DNA of 64,000 nt from Shinella sp. SUS2 (GCF_001262505.1 NZ_KQ410733.1:173462-237461), one strand, 5' to 3'. Counted from the stretch's first letter, positions 51,764-60,659 are shown. Made by a program: numbers and translations. Notes: generated by a model not told the origin, from the sequence alone.

Positions 51764-52552
51764 ATGTCCGACATCACGCTCAACGCGCCGAAACTGTTCG
51801 ATCTCTCCGGCAATGTCGCCTTCGTGACCGGCGCCGGCAGCGGCATCGGCCAGCGCATCGCCATCGGCCTCGCCCAGTGCGGCGCCGATGTCGCGCTGCT
51901 CGACCGGCGCACCGACGACGGCCTCGCCCGGACGGCCGACTTCATCGCCCGGGCCGGACGCCGCAGCATCCAGATCGCCGCCGATGTCACCAGCGGCGCG
52001 GCGCTCGCCGAGGCGGTCGCCCGCACCGAAGCGGAACTCGGCTCCCTGACGCTCGCCGTCAATGCGGCCGGCATCGCCAACGCCAATCCGGCGGAGGAGA
52101 TGGCGGAAGACCAGTTCCAGACGATGATGGACATCAACCTGAAGGGCGTTTTCCTCTCCTGCCAGGCCGAAGCCCGTGCCATGTTGAAGACCGGCCGCGG
52201 CGCGATCGTCAATATCGCCTCGATGTCCGGTGTCATCGTCAACCGCGGCCTCAGCCAGTGCCACTACAATGCCTCCAAGGCCGGCGTCATCCACATGACC
52301 AAGTCGATGGCGATGGAATGGGTCGGCCGCGGCATCCGCGTCAACACGATCAGCCCGGGCTACACCGCGACGCCGATGAACACCCGGCCGGAAATGGTGC
52401 ACCAGACGAAACTCTTCGAGGAACAGACGCCGATGCAGCGCATGGCAGCTGTCGACGAGATGGTCGGCCCGGCCGTCTTCCTCCTCTCGGAGGCCGCGAG
52501 CTTCGTCACCGGCGTCGATCTCCTCATCGACGGCGGCTTCTGCTGCTGGTAG
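51764..52552 (+). CDS. Short-chain dehydrogenase/reductase (SDR), polyol type
   Basis: 262 residues, AAGGAAG before the ATG. Classical SDR: AFVTGAGSGIGQRIAIG, VNAAGIANANP (an NAA variant of the NAG motif), Ser in NIASMSG, YNASK, and GVDLLIDGGFCCW. Close family members oxidise threitol, sorbitol, arabinitol and similar. It is the last gene of the transporter operon, so it probably converts the imported polyol or sugar to the ketose for the FGGY kinase. Confidence 0.87.
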   Translation: MSDITLNAPKLFDLSGNVAFVTGAGSGIGQRIAIGLAQCGADVALLDRRTDDGLARTADFIARAGRRSIQIAADVTSGAALAEAVARTEAELGSLTLAVNAAGIANANPAEEMAEDQFQTMMDINLKGVFLSCQAEARAMLKTGRGAIVNIASMSGVIVNRGLSQCHYNASKAGVIHMTKSMAMEWVGRGIRVNTISPGYTATPMNTRPEMVHQTKLFEEQTPMQRMAAVDEMVGPAVFLLSEAASFVTGVDLLIDGGFCCW

Positions 52553-52619
52553 CCGTCGGGAATTCTGCGCGGCCGGCGATGCCGGCCCTTGCATTCCTCC
52601 ACCAGAATTCCCTATTTAC

Positions 52620-52762
52620 GACTGTTCTCAGGGCGGGGTGAAACTCCCCACCGGCGGTATCCGGAGCGATCCGGGAGCCCGCGAGCGCTTCCGTTGACGC
52701 GGAAGGTCAGCAGATCCGGTGCGATGCCGGAGCCGACGGTCACAGTCCGGATGGAAGAGGAC
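52620..52762 (+). promoter_or_regulatory. FMN riboswitch (RFN element)
   Basis: All hallmark segments are present in order: TTCTCAGGGCGGGGTGAAA, CCCCACCGGCGGTA, AGCCCGCGAGCGC, GGTCAGCAGATCCGGTG, CCGGAGCCGACGGT and ACAGTCCGGATGGAAGAGGA. The closing stem P1 pairs UUCUC with GAGGA. That GAGGA is also the Shine-Dalgarno sequence of a short ORF starting at 52763, so FMN binding should block translation there. It precedes ribB, the usual target. Confidence 0.95.
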
Positions 52763-52855
52763 ATGTCTGCGGAACCGTCCTTCGCCCGGGCGGTCGCGGG
52801 CCTGTTCGCCCAAGGGATTGAAACGCCGGCATCGGCAACCCTTGAAAGGCAATGA
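52763..52855 (+). CDS. Short leader ORF between FMN riboswitch and ribB
   Basis: 30 codons (MSAEPSFARAVAGLFAQGIE...), starting with a good RBS (AGAGGA) that lies in the riboswitch P1 stem. It ends TGA one base before the ribB ATG (TGAAATG). This layout suits translational coupling of ribB to riboswitch state. The peptide itself has no recognised motif and may have no function. Confidence 0.4.
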   Translation: MSAEPSFARAVAGLFAQGIETPASATLERQ

Positions 52856-52856
52856 A

Positions 52857-53492
52857 ATGGCACTCTCGAAAATTGAAGACGCAATCGCGGCCTTTGCGCG
52901 CGGCGGCATGATTGTCGTCGTGGATGACGAAAACCGGGAAAACGAGGGCGATATCATCGTGGCCGCGGATGCGGTGACCCCGGAAGCGATCGCCTTCATG
53001 ATGAAACACGCCCGCGGGCTGATCTGCGTGGCGATGGAAGGCGAGCGGCTCGATGCGCTCGACATCCCGCTGATGGTTCCGCAGAACACGGAATATCTTC
53101 ATACGGCCTTCACCGTCTCCGTCGATTACCTCCCCGCCACGACGACCGGAATTTCGGCTGCCGATCGCGCGGCAACCGTCAAGGCGCTCATGGATCCCGC
53201 GAGCCGGCCGGAAGACTTCGCCCGCCCGGGCCACATCTTTCCCCTGCGCGCGCATCCGCGTGGGGTGCGCGGCCGTCCGGGCCACACGGAAGCTGCGATC
53301 GATCTCGCGCGCCTTGCCGGCAGGAGCCCGTCGGGCGTGATCTGCGAGGTCGCCAACGATGATGGCACGATGGCCCGTCTGCCCGAACTGATCGACTTCG
53401 CGGCCACCCACCAGCTGCCGTTGATCAGCATCGAGGATCTCATCGCCCATGTCGCCGCCCGTGATGGCAACATGCCTGCCGTCGCCGCATAA
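52857..53492 (+). CDS. ribB: 3,4-dihydroxy-2-butanone-4-phosphate synthase
   Basis: 211 residues, the stand-alone form without GTP cyclohydrolase II. Motifs DDENRENEGDIIVAADAVTPEAIAFMMKHARGLICVAM (metal and substrate glutamates), TGISAADRAATV and RPGHIFPLRAHPRGVRGRPGHTEAAIDLARLAG are complete. It makes 3,4-dihydroxy-2-butanone 4-phosphate from ribulose 5-phosphate for riboflavin. Controlled by the FMN riboswitch upstream. It may be an extra copy of a chromosomal gene. Confidence 0.96.
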   Translation: MALSKIEDAIAAFARGGMIVVVDDENRENEGDIIVAADAVTPEAIAFMMKHARGLICVAMEGERLDALDIPLMVPQNTEYLHTAFTVSVDYLPATTTGISAADRAATVKALMDPASRPEDFARPGHIFPLRAHPRGVRGRPGHTEAAIDLARLAGRSPSGVICEVANDDGTMARLPELIDFAATHQLPLISIEDLIAHVAARDGNMPAVAA

Positions 53493-53505
53493 CGATCCGG
53501 TCAGG

Positions 53506-53541
53506 GACCATGCCGCTGCGGGCGAGTTCGGCGGCATGGTC
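53506..53541. terminator. Bidirectional terminator-like hairpin
   Basis: GACCATGCCGC (53506-53516) and GCGGCATGGTC (53531-53541) are perfect 11-bp arms with a 14-base loop, lying between the convergent ribB and D-serine dehydratase genes. Confidence 0.6.
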
Positions 53542-53553
53542 GTGGCAGTTCCG

Positions 53554-54885
53554 TCAATCCGTTGCGGCGATGTCGTTCGCGGTGTGCAGGAAGGTTTGGA
53601 ACTGCTCCTCCGGCACGAAGGCGCCGCCCGTGGTCCAGATGATGTGGGTGGCCCCGGTTAGATGGTCGCCGATCCGTTGATATGCGCAGAAGTCCTTGCC
53701 CGCCGGATGTTTCACGATGAAATCCGGGCCGGCAAAGCCGGCGGCGGCGGAGGGTTCGAGGCGCACGTTCTGGTTTTGGTGGGCGCTGAGGAGCCAGCGG
53801 AAGAGGGATGCGTCGTCGACGGTGAAGATGCCGGCCAGCATGCGGCGCATGACGGTGGCGACGAAGGCCGACATGCGGGCGACGGCCATGCCGTCCGCTT
53901 CCGTTCTGTTGGTCAGGCCGACGTCGTAGACCGAGACGAGATCTTCGGAACCGCTCATGAGATGGACCAGCGCACAGGGCGACTGAACCGGCTCCACGAA
54001 GAAGCAGTGCACATTGTCCCCGAAGACCTTCTTTGCACCATAGGCGACGCCGCCCGGTGCGCCGCCGATGCCGCAGGGCAGGTAGAGGAACAGCGGATGG
54101 TCGGCATCGACGACGATGCCGCGGGCCTGAAGCTGTTCGGCGAGTTCCAGCGCGGCGACGCTGTAGCCGAGGAAAAGGTGCCGGGATTGCTCATCGTCGA
54201 CGAAATAGATCGTCGGGTCAATCTCGGCGGCGATACGGGCATTTTCCACCGCGGTCGTATAGTCGGCATCGTGCCGGACAACCTCGACGCCGAGCCGCGT
54301 CAGCCGTTCCACCTTCCAGGCCTTGGCATCGGCGGACATATGCACCGTCGCCCTGAAGCCGAGGGCGCGGGCCGCGACGCCCACGCTGAGCCCGAGATTG
54401 CCGGTGCTGCCGACGGCGATGGTGTAGCGGGAAAAGAAGGCTTTCGCGTCCGGCGCGGCAAGGCGCCGGATGTCTTCATCCGCCATCAGCAGACCCTCGC
54501 GCCGGGCCAATAGTTCGGCAAACAGGAAGACCTCGTAGACGCCGCCGCGCGCCTTGATCGACCCGGCGACGGGAAGGGCGCTGTCCGCCTTGACGAGAAG
54601 GGTGCCGAATTGCGCGTCGTCATAGTCCAGCGCCTTGCGCATGGCCTCCAGCGGCACGAGATCGGAGCGGATTTCGCCCCGCGTTGCCTTCAGGTCGGGA
54701 AAGCAGGTTTCCAGTAGCGGCGCCAGCCGCCGCCAGTTTTCCTGCGCCTCGTCCACATCCGATGGCTGCACGGGAAGCGTCGCATCCGCGATTGCGTTTT
54801 CGGTGTAGTGCGGGTTCGTCCAGAGCGTCGGGCGTCCCGCCAGCACATCGGAACGGGCGGGATTGTCGGGGAGGTGGATGGCCAT
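53554..54885 (-). CDS. dsdA: D-serine dehydratase (D-serine ammonia-lyase)
   Basis: 443 residues from the ATG at 54885 (AGGA upstream), the size of E. coli DsdA (442). The PLP lysine is at about K111 in LPVAGSIKARGGVYEV, followed by AVGSTGNLGLSVGVAARALGF (phosphate-binding) and LPCGIGGAPGGVAYGAK. It converts D-serine to pyruvate and ammonia. The next genes upstream on the same strand are purU, folD and glyA. This links serine and glycine turnover with one-carbon units. No dsdC or dsdX neighbours are present. Confidence 0.93.
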   Translation of the reverse strand: MAIHLPDNPARSDVLAGRPTLWTNPHYTENAIADATLPVQPSDVDEAQENWRRLAPLLETCFPDLKATRGEIRSDLVPLEAMRKALDYDDAQFGTLLVKADSALPVAGSIKARGGVYEVFLFAELLARREGLLMADEDIRRLAAPDAKAFFSRYTIAVGSTGNLGLSVGVAARALGFRATVHMSADAKAWKVERLTRLGVEVVRHDADYTTAVENARIAAEIDPTIYFVDDEQSRHLFLGYSVAALELAEQLQARGIVVDADHPLFLYLPCGIGGAPGGVAYGAKKVFGDNVHCFFVEPVQSPCALVHLMSGSEDLVSVYDVGLTNRTEADGMAVARMSAFVATVMRRMLAGIFTVDDASLFRWLLSAHQNQNVRLEPSAAAGFAGPDFIVKHPAGKDFCAYQRIGDHLTGATHIIWTTGGAFVPEEQFQTFLHTANDIAATD

Positions 54886-55024
54886 GTCTTGATCCTGCGT
54901 CGGGGAAGGCGCGCGCCGCGCCATTGGCTTGCCGGTCTTCGGGGCGTTGCGATAGCCGCGGCGACAACGGCCTGGCAAGGCGTGCGCCGGCGGCGATGTC
55001 TTTCATGGGCCGCAGTGGTGGACC

Positions 55025-55921
55025 CTATCCCATGCGCTCGGAGGCATAGGAGCCCGGCGAGGGCGGGAAGACGATGGTCCGGTTGCCGTTGAGGAAGACG
55101 CGACCGTGGATATGGGCGTGGATGGCGCGGGCGAGCACCTGGCTCTCCACGTCGCGGCCGAGGCTGACATAGTCTTCGGCGCTCTGGGCATGCGTCACGC
55201 GCACCGTGTCCTGCTCGATGATCGGGCCTTCGTCAAGGTCGGCGGTCACGTAGTGCGAGGTCGCGCCGATCAGCTTCACGCCGCGCTCGAAGGCCTGTTT
55301 GTAAGGTTTGGCGCCCTTGAAGGACGGGAGGAAGGAGTGGTGGATGTTGATGATCCGGCCCGACATGGTCCGGCACATCTCGTCCGAGAGCACCTGCATA
55401 TAGCGGGCGAGCACGATGAGCTCGGCGCCCGTCTCCTCGACGACGCGCATCTGCTCGGCCTCGGCCTCCGGTTTGTTCTCCCTCGTCACCTTGATGTGGT
55501 GGAAGGGAATATCATGGTTCACGACCACCTTCTGGTAATCGAAATGGTTGGAGATGACACCGACGATATCGATCGGCAGGGCGCCGATGCGCCAGCGGTA
55601 GAGTAGGTCGTTGAGGCAATGGCCGAAGCGCGAGACCATTAGGACGACCTTGCGCTTGGTCGTCTCGTCGAAGAATTCGGCATCCGCCTGATAGGTTGCG
55701 GCGATCTCGGCAAAGCCCTTGCGCAGGTCTTCAAGCGTGCGGCCATCCTCGGACTGGAAGCTGACGCGCATGAAGTAGCGGCCGGTGCTCTTGTCGTCGA
55801 ACTGGGCGCTGTCGGAGATGTTGCAGCCGTTGGCAGAGAGGTAGGTCGCGATGGCCGCGGTCACGCCGCGGATCGAGGGGCAGGCGACGCGCAGGGCATA
55901 GCGGTTGGAAAGAGCGGACAT
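55025..55921 (-). CDS. purU: Formyltetrahydrofolate deformylase
   Basis: 298 residues. An N-terminal ACT domain (YALRVACPSIRGVTAAIATYLSANGCNISDSAQF) precedes the formyltransferase-like catalytic domain with NIHHSFLPSFKGAKPY and HYVTADLDEGPIIEQD, which hold the catalytic N/H/D set. It releases formate from 10-formyl-THF, balancing one-carbon pools. AAAGGATCGCC precedes the ATG. It is 20 bases downstream of folD. In rhizobia purU copies often accompany glycine betaine/sarcosine/serine catabolism. Confidence 0.95.
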   Translation of the reverse strand: MSALSNRYALRVACPSIRGVTAAIATYLSANGCNISDSAQFDDKSTGRYFMRVSFQSEDGRTLEDLRKGFAEIAATYQADAEFFDETTKRKVVLMVSRFGHCLNDLLYRWRIGALPIDIVGVISNHFDYQKVVVNHDIPFHHIKVTRENKPEAEAEQMRVVEETGAELIVLARYMQVLSDEMCRTMSGRIINIHHSFLPSFKGAKPYKQAFERGVKLIGATSHYVTADLDEGPIIEQDTVRVTHAQSAEDYVSLGRDVESQVLARAIHAHIHGRVFLNGNRTIVFPPSPGSYASERMG

Positions 55922-55941
55922 TGGCGATCCTTTCGGGTCGA

Positions 55942-56838
55942 TCAGTCGATGGCGACGGAGTGCTGGCGGCTGAAGGCCGTGAGCGTGTTGGAAAGCAGGC
56001 AGGCGATGGTCATGGGTCCGACGCCGCCCGGAACGGGCGTGATCGCGCCGGCGGCACGGCGGGCCTCCTCGAAGGCGACGTCGCCGACGATGCGCGACTT
56101 GCCGTCGATCTCCACCCGGTTGATGCCGACGTCGATGACGGTGGCGCCCGGCTTGATCCAGTCGCCGCGCACGAGGCCCGGCCGCCCGGCTGCGACGACG
56201 AGAATATCCGCGGCGCGGCAGAGCTCCGGGGTGTTGCGCGTGCGCGAATGGGCGATCGTCACCGTGCAGTTTTCCGAAAGCAGCAGCTGCGCCATCGGCT
56301 TGCCGACGATGTTCGATTTGCCGACCACCACGGCATGCAGGCCGGAAAGGTCGCCGCCGAGCCGATCTTTCAGCAGCATGAGGCAGCCGAGCGGAGTGCA
56401 GGGCACCAGCGCCGACTGGCCCGTGGAAAGGCGCCCTGCATTGGAAACGTGGAAGCCGTCGACATCCTTGTCAGGGTTGATGCCCTGGATAATGGCGTTG
56501 GCGTCGAGATGAGCGGGCAGGGGTAGCTGGACGAGGATGCCGTGCACGGCAGGATCGACGTTGAGCCGGCCGATGAGCGCCATCAGTTCGTCCTGCGTCG
56601 TGTCGGCCGGAAGTTCGTGCTTGAACGAATTCATGCCGGCGGCGGCCGTTTGGCGATGTTTCGAGCCGACATAGACGGCGCTGGCGGGATCGCTGCCGAC
56701 GAGCACCACGGCGAGCCCCGGCACGGCGCCGGTGGCAGTCTTCAGCCGGGCAACTTTCGCCGCAACATCGTCCAGCAGGCCGGCCGCGAACATCCTGCCG
56801 TCGATGATCGCCCCGCCGGCAACTCTATCCATTCCCAT
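55942..56838 (-). CDS. folD: Methylenetetrahydrofolate dehydrogenase/cyclohydrolase
   Basis: 298 residues. Signatures [14 protein letters not shown] (catalytic lysine region), [43 protein letters not shown] and [16 protein letters not shown] are complete. It interconverts 5,10-methylene-, methenyl- and 10-formyl-THF with NADP. AAGGGAGCGTC precedes the ATG. It follows glyA after a 90-base gap with hairpins and feeds PurU. Probably a second copy next to the chromosomal gene, but that cannot be checked here. Confidence 0.95.
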   Translation of the reverse strand: MGMDRVAGGAIIDGRMFAAGLLDDVAAKVARLKTATGAVPGLAVVLVGSDPASAVYVGSKHRQTAAAGMNSFKHELPADTTQDELMALIGRLNVDPAVHGILVQLPLPAHLDANAIIQGINPDKDVDGFHVSNAGRLSTGQSALVPCTPLGCLMLLKDRLGGDLSGLHAVVVGKSNIVGKPMAQLLLSENCTVTIAHSRTRNTPELCRAADILVVAAGRPGLVRGDWIKPGATVIDVGINRVEIDGKSRIVGDVAFEEARRAAGAITPVPGGVGPMTIACLLSNTLTAFSRQHSVAID

Positions 56839-56886
56839 GACGCTCCCTTTCGCATCCCCAAGGCCCGGCCGCGGGCCGGAAGGAGA

Positions 56887-56903
56887 GCCGCGCGTAGCGC
56901 GGC
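56887..56903. terminator. Hairpin between glyA and folD
   Basis: GCCGCGC-GTA-GCGCGGC, perfect 7-bp stem; a second dyad GGCCCG-N4-CGGGCC lies just before it (about 56864-56879). They may weaken read-through from glyA into folD. The T run (CCTTTT) follows on the plus strand, where no gene ends. Confidence 0.4.
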
Positions 56904-56928
56904 CCTTTTCGGTTCGGATTTCGTGCGC

Positions 56929-58206
56929 TTAGTGTGCGTAGACCGGGAAGGCCGCCGTCAGTCTGGCCACCTTGGCCTTGGCGCCGTCAACAACCTCGTC
57001 CGCCGTGCCGGCAGCTTCCGCCTCGATGAGGTCGGCGATGATGGTGCCGAGCGTGCGGAACTCCTCTTCCTTCATGCCGCGGGTGGTGGCGGCGGAGACG
57101 CCGAGCCGCATGCCGACCCATTCCGGCGGGCGCGGGCTGTCGCCCGGGATCGGGTTCTTGTTGGCGGTGATGTTGGCACGCGACAGAAGGTCTTCCGCTT
57201 GCTTGCCGATCAGGCCCTTGCTCGAGAGGTCGACCAGCACGATGTGGGTGTCCGTGCCGCCGGAGACGATGCGCACGCCGCGGTCGATCAGGGTCTCGGC
57301 AAGCGCGCGGGCATTGGCCTTGACCTGCGCGGCGTAGACCTTGAAGTCGTCCTGCAGCGCTTCGCCGAGGCAGACGGCCTTGGCGGCGAGCACGTTGCTG
57401 TGCAGCGAGCCCTGGACGCCCGGGAACACGGCGGCTTGCAGCTTCTTGAACCAGGCCTCGTTGTTGGTGAGGATCAGGCCGCCGCGGGGCCCGCGCAGCG
57501 TCTTGGTCGTGGTGCAGGTGACGATATCGGCATGCGGGAACGGCGAGGGGTGGGCGCCGCCCGCGACGAGGCCGGCAATATGCGCCATGTCGACCAGGAA
57601 CCATGCGCCGACTTTCTTGGCGATCCTGCCCATGCGTTCGAAGTCGAGTTCGCGCGGATAGGCCGAACCGCCGGTGATGAGCAGCGTCGGGCGAACCTCT
57701 TCGGCGATACGCTCCAGCGCGTCATAGTCGATGACCTCGGTTTCCGGGTCCACATTGTAGTTGTGCGATTCGAACCAGCGGCCCGACAGGTTGCCCTTCA
57801 TGCCGTGCGAGAGGTGGCCGCCGGCGGCGAGATCGAGCGAAAGAACCTTGTCGCCCGGCTTCAGCAGCAGGAAGAAGACGGCGAGGTTGGCCTGCGTGCC
57901 CGAATGGGGCTGGACGTTGGCATAGGCGCAGCCGAAGAGCTGCTTGGCGCGGTCGATTGCCGCCTGCTCGACGACGTCGACGAACTGCCCGCCGCCGTGG
58001 AAGCGGTTGCCGGGATAGCCTTCCAGCGTCTTGTTGGTCATCTCGTGGCCGAGAGCGTCGAGCACGGCGCGGCTGACGATATTCTCGGATGCGATGAGCT
58101 CGATCTGGTCCTGCTGGCGCTTGCGCTCGTTGTCGATGGCACCGGCGACGAGCGGGTCGCGCTCGTGAACGGGGGCGTTGAAATAAGCTTTCGTCTGTTC
58201 GGTCAT
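56929..58206 (-). CDS. glyA: Serine hydroxymethyltransferase
   Basis: 425 residues from the ATG at 58206 (GGAGACAGG upstream); a longer start at 58254 lacks support. The PLP lysine is K235 in VTCTTTKTLRGPRGG, with IASENIVSRAVLDALG, PHSGTQANLAVFFLLLKPGD and VDMAHIAGLVAGG. The variant EGYPGNRFHGGGQFVD instead of the usual EGYPGKRYYGG suggests a secondary GlyA paralogue. It exchanges serine and glycine with formation of 5,10-methylene-THF, which FolD and PurU then process. Divergent from a LysR gene. Confidence 0.94.
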   Translation of the reverse strand: MTEQTKAYFNAPVHERDPLVAGAIDNERKRQQDQIELIASENIVSRAVLDALGHEMTNKTLEGYPGNRFHGGGQFVDVVEQAAIDRAKQLFGCAYANVQPHSGTQANLAVFFLLLKPGDKVLSLDLAAGGHLSHGMKGNLSGRWFESHNYNVDPETEVIDYDALERIAEEVRPTLLITGGSAYPRELDFERMGRIAKKVGAWFLVDMAHIAGLVAGGAHPSPFPHADIVTCTTTKTLRGPRGGLILTNNEAWFKKLQAAVFPGVQGSLHSNVLAAKAVCLGEALQDDFKVYAAQVKANARALAETLIDRGVRIVSGGTDTHIVLVDLSSKGLIGKQAEDLLSRANITANKNPIPGDSPRPPEWVGMRLGVSAATTRGMKEEEFRTLGTIIADLIEAEAAGTADEVVDGAKAKVARLTAAFPVYAH

Positions 58207-58338
58207 GACCTGTCTCCGCAAGAGGGTATGAGGGCTTGGAGAAAGGCTAGCCATGGCTTCGATCCAGAAAAAGTTAATAATATTTGCACATGCGTTCTGA
58301 TTTGCTAATCATTCTTCTCTCGACATGAGGAGGAAAGA

Positions 58339-59307
58339 ATGGACCTTGCCCGCTTGCGCGCCCTGCGCGAACTGTCGATCCGCAAGACCATGGCCGCGGT
58401 GGCCGAGGCGCTCTATGTCTCCCCGTCCGCCGTCTCGCAGCAGATCGCGTTGCTGGAACAGGAGGTCGGCATCGACCTCATCGAGCGGCGGGGCCGCGGC
58501 GTCGAGCTGACGCCGGCCGGAAAGCAGCTTGTCGAACGGGCGGAGCGGATCCTCATCGAGCTCGAATCAGCCCGAGCCGACATCGCCGAGCTGAAGAAGG
58601 TGATTGCCGGCGAGCTGCGGGTGGCAGCCTTTCCCTCTGTCGCTGCGGCGGTGGTGGCGGGGGCGATCCAGGGTCTCCATCGGCTCCATCCGCATCTGAC
58701 GGTGCAGTTCGACGAGATGGAACCCGCCGAGAGCCTTGCGGCCCTGCGCAGCTGGCAGACGGACATCGCGATCGTTGACGATCTCAACGTGCCCGCCGGC
58801 GCCGTTGATCCGAACATCGAAACGATCCCGCTGATGGAGGACGTCTTCAATGTGATGGTGTCCCAGACCCATCCGCTGGCCGAGCAGCCGACCGTCATGT
58901 TGCACCAGCTGCGCGACGAGCGCTGGGCGCTCGATACCGCCTCCTCGACCTATAACCGCATGATCACGGATGCGTGCCAGGAGGCTGGCTTCACGCCCAA
59001 CATCGTCGCCCGCTGTAAGGGGTTCGAGGTGACGATCGCGCTGATCCGGGAAGGTTATGGCATCTCGATCCTGCCGGGCCTTCGGGCGAGCTATGACCTC
59101 GAGGACGTCTGGGTCTGCAAGGTCGAGCCGGAGATCCGCCGCAAGATCTCGCTGGCCTTCCGCAAGGGGGAGAAACGCAGCCCCGCCGTTCAGGCCTTCA
59201 TCGCGGAAATCAACGCGCGGATCGGTTCTCGTCGCCGGCTCCCCACGGGCAAGAACGAAGCGCCGATTGCGCGCGACGCGGGCTCCGAAGGCAATGCCGA
59301 CGATTAA
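58339..59307 (+). CDS. LysR-family transcriptional regulator
   Basis: 322 residues, AGGAGGAAAG before the ATG. The N-terminal HTH (RALRELSIRKTMAAVAEALYVSPSAVSQQIALLEQEVGIDLIERR) and the effector domain with IREGYGISILPGL are complete. It is divergent from glyA and followed by the amino-acid transporter operon, so either or both may be targets. Effector unknown; serine, glycine or another amino acid would fit. Confidence 0.9.
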   Translation: MDLARLRALRELSIRKTMAAVAEALYVSPSAVSQQIALLEQEVGIDLIERRGRGVELTPAGKQLVERAERILIELESARADIAELKKVIAGELRVAAFPSVAAAVVAGAIQGLHRLHPHLTVQFDEMEPAESLAALRSWQTDIAIVDDLNVPAGAVDPNIETIPLMEDVFNVMVSQTHPLAEQPTVMLHQLRDERWALDTASSTYNRMITDACQEAGFTPNIVARCKGFEVTIALIREGYGISILPGLRASYDLEDVWVCKVEPEIRRKISLAFRKGEKRSPAVQAFIAEINARIGSRRRLPTGKNEAPIARDAGSEGNADD

Positions 59308-59562
59308 AATCAAACAGTTTTGCTAAATAGTACGTAAAGCAGAATTAAGTAGACCTGAACAAATCGTGTTCCTATCGTCCCCCTGTCGATTGATATGGGT
59401 TCGCAGCTTGGCTACCAAACGGCGGACTTAGGCCAATGGCGGGAACAATCGCTACAGAACGGCAAGAGCCGCTGTTGCCCTATCGCCCAAATCAGCTCTC
59501 GGCATGAGAACCGGGCTCTGCACCAGCGTGCAGGGCGCTCGCGATATTCACAGGGGACTGCA

Positions 59563-60594
59563 ATGAAACTGATCAAGCTTCTCACGGCCGGCGTGTTTGC
59601 CGGTCTCGCCGTTACCGCAGGTCACGCGTCGGCGTCCGTCCTCGACACGGTCAAGCAGCGCGGCACGCTGAACTGCGGCACGGACAACACCGCGCCCGGT
59701 TTCGGTTACCTCAACACCACAACGGGCCAGATGGAAGGCCTCGACGTCGACTTCTGCCGCGCCGTCGCCGCCGCGGTCCTCGGCGATGCATCGAAGGTCA
59801 AGTTCGTCACGGTCACCGACAAGAGCCGTTTCGATGCGGTCCTCACCAACCAGGTCGATGTCGTCTTCGCGCACACCACCATCAAGCCGGCGCGTGAATC
59901 CTCCATCGCCATCGATTTCCTGCCGGTCAATTTCTACGACGGCACGGGCGTCATGGTGAAGACGGAGTCGGGCGTGAAGGAATTTGCCGATCTCGACGGC
60001 GCCACTTTCTGCACGACACAGGGCTCGGTAACCGAAACCGTCCTCACCAGCGCCTTCAAGGCACGCGGCTGGGAAGGCTCCAAGGTTCTGACCTACGAGA
60101 ACCTTGAAAAGCTCTTCGCCGCCCTCAATTCCGGCCGCTGCAACGCGATGAGCACGGACAAGTCGGCGCTTGCCGCCTGGGCTGGCAACGCGCCGAAGCC
60201 GGCCGATTATCTGATCCTGCCCGACACGCTCGACAAGTCGCCCTTCGGCGGTTTCGTCGCGGCCAATGATTCCAAGTGGCGCAACGCGCTGCGCTGGGTC
60301 ACCTACGGCCTGTTCCAGGCAGAGGAATCCGGGATCACGCAGGCCAATCTCGAAGAGAAGCAGAAGAGCGAGGACCCGTTCGTCCAGAAGTTCCTCGGCG
60401 TCGGTGGTGGTTACGGCAAGGACTTCGGCCTTTCCGACGACTTCGTCGCGCAGGCGGTCAAGGCCGTCGGCAACTATGGCGAGGTCTATGCGCGCAATCT
60501 CGGCCCGGACACCCGGATGTTCCTCGACCGCAAGGGCACGCCGAATGCCCTGTGGACCGAAGGCGGCGCCATCTACTCGCCCCTCTGGAACTGA
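59563..60594 (+). CDS. aapJ: General amino-acid ABC transporter substrate-binding protein (AapJ-like)
   Basis: 343 residues from the ATG at 59563 (AGGGGAC upstream); the in-frame extension to 59395 has no RBS. Signal peptide MKLIKLLTAGVFAGLAVTAGHASA. Mature part: VLDTVKQRGTLNCGTDNTAPGFGYLN, QMEGLDVDFCRAVAAAVLGDASKVKFVTVTDKSRF, ATFCTTQGSVTETVL and the C-terminal NGGAIYSPLW-type tail, all typical of AapJ/BztA. It binds a broad range of L-amino acids. A strong hairpin follows. The 255-base gap before it has an AT-rich stretch (about 59308-59345) but no clear sigma-54 site. Confidence 0.9.
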   Translation: MKLIKLLTAGVFAGLAVTAGHASASVLDTVKQRGTLNCGTDNTAPGFGYLNTTTGQMEGLDVDFCRAVAAAVLGDASKVKFVTVTDKSRFDAVLTNQVDVVFAHTTIKPARESSIAIDFLPVNFYDGTGVMVKTESGVKEFADLDGATFCTTQGSVTETVLTSAFKARGWEGSKVLTYENLEKLFAALNSGRCNAMSTDKSALAAWAGNAPKPADYLILPDTLDKSPFGGFVAANDSKWRNALRWVTYGLFQAEESGITQANLEEKQKSEDPFVQKFLGVGGGYGKDFGLSDDFVAQAVKAVGNYGEVYARNLGPDTRMFLDRKGTPNALWTEGGAIYSPLWN

Positions 60595-60607
60595 TCCCTT
60601 CCTGACC

Positions 60608-60635
60608 GGCCCGGGGCGGCATCGCGCCCCGGGCC
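60608..60635 (+). terminator. Strong intercistronic hairpin after binding-protein gene
   Basis: GGCCCGGGGCG (60608-60618) and CGCCCCGGGCC (60625-60635), perfect 11-bp arms with a 6-base loop and no T run, between the binding-protein and first permease genes. Confidence 0.7.
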
Positions 60636-60659
60636 TCCAATCGGTTCTGGTATTTCGAC

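Noticed and set aside
56864..56903. Rho-independent terminator for a plus-strand transcript
   Set aside because: The T run points rightward, but both flanking genes are leftward, so it is listed only as a hairpin.
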